NCBI GenBank assembly: GCA_963825595.1
Contig: CAWGUE010000019.1
Coordinates: forward strand, 135,439 to 199,438
Direction: 5' to 3'
DNA length: 64,000 nucleotides
Source: JARFQH01 sp963825595
Lineage (GTDB): Bacteria; Desulfobacterota; Desulfobacteria; Desulfobacterales; SG8-13
Each line of letters starts with the position of its first letter. Within the stretch, counting starts at the first letter, position 1. The position numbers and the translations under genes were made by a program. The notes under the pieces were generated by a model. It was not told where the DNA came from and ran no database searches. It was given only the letters and a program-made list of their open reading frames with translations. Of this stretch, positions 61,693 through 64,000 are shown one piece after another.

Positions 61693-62894
61693 CTAATCGC
61701 CCAGCAGAAGCGGTAGGGCCGGCAGCATCACACCCCCCGCGGTTATTCCGAAAAGGTTCACGACATTCAGGACGCTATCTTTCGTAAAGGCTACAACCGG
61801 CTGCCCTTGAACCACTGCGAGGTCCTGAAAAGCATAATTCGAAGAACTGGCTGCATCGATAGGTACCGGAGGGCCACCCAATCCGAGCCCTTGAGTTCGT
61901 AAACAACGATTCGATATTGAGCCGCACCGCTTTCTCGTAGCCGACGAACAGTTTGGACCCCGACGCCACGGCACGCAGCCGTCCGAAGGAAAGGCCCGGT
62001 CCGGACGTGTCGGTACCGATGTGCGCCCAAACGGATCCGTTCCACTGGGCAACCCACAGAGTCTGTCCAGCATCCGCCTTGTAAGCCACCACCGGACTCC
62101 CCTGGTGCAGGACGATATCCGTCTGAGTGGGCTGGTCCCCCGCGTAAAAACAGCCGCCGATGAAGTCACCTTGTGTTCGGGTTTTTTTTTCCACGTTTAC
62201 ACAACCTTCACCGGAATCGGTTGGAACAAACGCGGATACGTATGCTGAATAGAATGCGTCACTGTCTCCGGCCAGAGATACCGAGGACACGTCCGATGGT
62301 ATTCCAGCGCCGAAATATCGGTAGGTTCCGTCCAATTCGGGCAGACCGTCACACCCATATAGGCACTCGATGTAAACTTTTGTCGGACCGCCGCTGCCGA
62401 TGCTGGTGAAAGTGATGTATGGAACATTAAAGGCGAAGGCCACCCGCGGCGAATTGATGCTGTAAAACGTCGCCTTGGTGCCGGGCTGCCAGTTCCCGCT
62501 GTAATTGGAATGATGCTTCGCTTTGGTGGAACCATATCTGTCGTCGCGGTGAGAAGCGACGATGACGTTCTCTCGAACAGCCACATCGCCATCGGAGCAG
62601 TAATTGGTTCCGTATCCGGCGCTTTCCCATAAATCCACCCATATCTGGCCATTCCACTCTTTGAGACCACCGTATTTCATGCTGGGGTGCCAGGGATCTT
62701 TTTCCGGATCCAAATAACAATAGAACGTGATCAGCCGTTTGCCGTCACTGGCAAGGCTGGCCTCGGTGACCGTTTTGGGTTCCGGATTCGGATAGTACTG
62801 GCTCCCGGCGCCGGCAGGATCAGGTAAAATGGAATTAATAATTAGGAAAACAGAAAAAAAGATGAGGGATCGTTGAAAGGATTGGGAGTTTCAA
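61693..62894 (-). pseudogene. exported hypothetical protein broken by at least three frameshifts
   Basis: A GGGAGG site precedes a TTG at 62894. The start (KLPILSTIPHLFF) shifts frame inside a seven-T run to a signal peptide (FSVFLIINSILPDPAGAG), then a secreted protein begins SQYYPNPEPKTVTEASLASD. The main segment reads cleanly from about 62830 to 61925 (HQGSPVVAYKADAGQTLWVA, QWNGSVWAHIGTDTSGPGLS). The end needs two further shifts near 61905 and 61880 (VYELKGSDWVALG, then AFQDLAVVQGQPVVAFTKDS, ending LPALPLLLGD). The repeated QGxPVVA motif suggests a repeat-type extracellular protein, perhaps a beta-propeller. No family is assigned. Confidence 0.65.
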
Positions 62895-63342
62895 TTGTAT
62901 CCTCCCTTCGTCTCAGAGGGCCGTGAATCGGAACGCAGATATCCTATAAGGAGGTCGTCGGTCCGGACACGTAAGCAGAATTAATCAGCTAATATACGAG
63001 CAAGACGTGTTACAGAGTATCAAGAGCGGCCGCGTGCGACCGCTTTAGCGCATGCAAGATCAGAGCGTAACAATGCGGACTACCGGCAGCATTTCGCTTG
63101 TGTAAGTTCGAACTTGCGATTGAAGCGAATTGAGAGAGAATACAACCAATTTTAAGGCAACAATTGTGCCATTCTTTTTTCTTATTTAATATATAGAGCC
63201 TGTCCGACAACCCCCTCACCCTGGAATATGGATTGGGGAGAAAGACTCGGCGATAAAAAACTACAAAAATAACGACAACACATTGAATAGATTATAAATA
63301 TATGCTATATAACTCCTTGATTTCAATCAGGAGGCATTTATT
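62895..63342. other. intergenic before the IS1182-like element
   Basis: About 450 bases with no gene. The segment ends with the presumed left end of the insertion sequence (63196 onward) and the ribosome-binding site (caggagg) of the transposase. Nothing else was recognised. Confidence 0.45.
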
Positions 63343-64000
63343 TTGAAGATACCCAAAGCACGCAATGTCCGGCCATACAACCAGGATCAGATGCAGCTCT
63401 TTCCGCCGAGTGTTCAAAGCCTCATAGAATCCGACGCTTTGTGCATGGTGGTCAATGACGTCGTTAAAACCCTGGATCTTTCCTGCTTGTACGAAAAACT
63501 CTCCACCGAAGGCAATCCGGCCTATCACCCGGCGATGATGCTCAAGATTTACTTTTATGCTTATGCCAGAGGAGTATTCAGTTCCCGCAGGATTGCCCAG
63601 GCACTCAAAGAGAACATCGCCTTTATTTTTCTGGCCGCATGGCAAAAGCCCAATTTTCGGACCATCAGCGATTTTAGAAAGAACAACCTGAAAGAGCTGG
63701 GTCTGCTGTTTGCCCAAATCGTTCAGCTGTGCCGGCAGCTGGGCATGGTCAAGCTGGGCCATATTGCCATTGACGGCACTAAAATCAAAGCCAACGCTTC
63801 TGAGGCCAACACCTACGATCGCGAGCGGATCGAAAAAGTAGATCAAGCGCTGGCTGGATAAAGCCGAGGCCATCGATCAGCAGGAGGACGAGCTATACGG
63901 TCCGGATAAAACCGGCGATGAGCTGCCGGAAGGCATCCGGGATTCTGAGAAACGAATCAAAAAACTCAAAGAACTTAAAAAGAAGCTGGATGCCGATGGC
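63196..64000 (+). mobile_element. IS1182-like insertion sequence, left part, truncated by the window edge
   Basis: The transposase starts at 63343 and is open to the window end in two frames. A plausible left terminal sequence, GAGCCTGTCCGACAACCCC at 63196-63214, lies 129 bases before the transposase start and has the GTCCGACA core that I associate with ends of IS1182-family elements; the right end is outside the window. The element borders the degenerate exported-protein region. Confidence 0.6.
63343..64000 (+). pseudogene. IS1182-family transposase, frameshifted and partial
   Basis: From a TTG at 63343 (ribosome-binding site caggagg seven bases upstream) the protein runs IPKARNVRPYNQDQMQLFPP, then the family segments HPAMMLKIYFYAYARGVFSS and FRTISDFRKNNLKELGLLFA, then HIAIDGTKIKANASE with the first catalytic Asp of the DDE fold. 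The frame ends at 63861 after QALAG. One base removed near 63838-63842 restores IKRWLDKAEAIDQQEDELYG and the rest, which continues past the window edge. The indel means this copy is inactive or the base call is wrong. Confidence 0.85.

Noticed and set aside
58620..62894. Programmed ribosomal frameshifting as an explanation for the broken exported genes
   Set aside because: There are too many shifts, in both directions, without a common slippery site or downstream structure.

Overview
The window (about 53-55% GC by eye) looks like a chromosomal segment of a heterotrophic, probably sulfate-reducing member of the Desulfobacterota (Desulfobacterales-like). This is inference from gene content: cobamide salvage with a CbiR-type enzyme, an MglA/DUF4388/PilZ operon, an Mce (Mla) lipid transporter, a full MEP-pathway set, an acetate/propionate activation locus with Na+/solute symporters, and the layout xseA-xseB-ispA-dxs-tlyA. 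No rRNA, tRNA or CRISPR array was found.

Layout. 0.1-3.9 kb: late cobamide synthesis and remodelling (cobS, cobD, cbiB, cbiR). 3.9-5.9 kb: a hotdog thioesterase and a GMC oxidoreductase. 5.9-17.8 kb: recC, recB and recD, with recC separated from recBD by three inverted genes (HDOD protein, a frameshifted unknown gene, a small membrane protein). 17.8-21.5 kb: a minus-strand Mce transporter operon (STAS-MlaE, MlaF, MlaD, lipoprotein). 22.3-26.7 kb: ispF, uvrB, uvrC. 26.8-30.2 kb: mdh divergent from mglA, a DUF4388/cNMP protein and a PilZ protein; a perfect 12-bp inverted repeat sits between the divergent units. 30.3-33.0 kb: purC, an orphan ParB-like gene and two small membrane proteins. 33.5-47 kb: a short-chain-acid locus: TetR regulator, acetyl-CoA synthetase, Na+/solute symporter plus a 28-residue accessory peptide, propionyl-CoA synthetase, a lone receiver protein, a membrane PAS/degenerate-kinase/DEDDh-exonuclease fusion, and a symporter-STAC-histidine kinase (CrbS/CbrA type) with its own 83-residue membrane partner. 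47.2-58.6 kb: radical SAM SPL-family protein, secreted nuclease, EF-G2, tlyA, dxs, ispA (frameshifted), xseB, xseA, and a Bax-inhibitor-1 family protein.

58.6-64.0 kb is different. It holds exported, fibronectin-III-like proteins whose reading frames are broken by about ten single-base indels but not by internal nonsense substitutions, and it ends in an IS1182-like transposase that is also frameshifted and runs off the window. Either this is a young decaying island, or the consensus is poor here. Two more single-base frameshifts, in ispA and in the gene next to the HDOD gene, lie in otherwise ordinary regions at short A runs.

The most unusual feature is the 33.5-47 kb locus. A receiver protein is translationally coupled to a membrane-anchored pseudo-kinase carrying an apparently intact DnaQ-type exonuclease, next to a transporter-kinase and the acetate/propionate activating enzymes. 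This suggests a carboxylate-sensing system with a nuclease output of unknown purpose. A 183-bp MITE-like element with perfect 17-bp terminal inverted repeats lies inside the locus.
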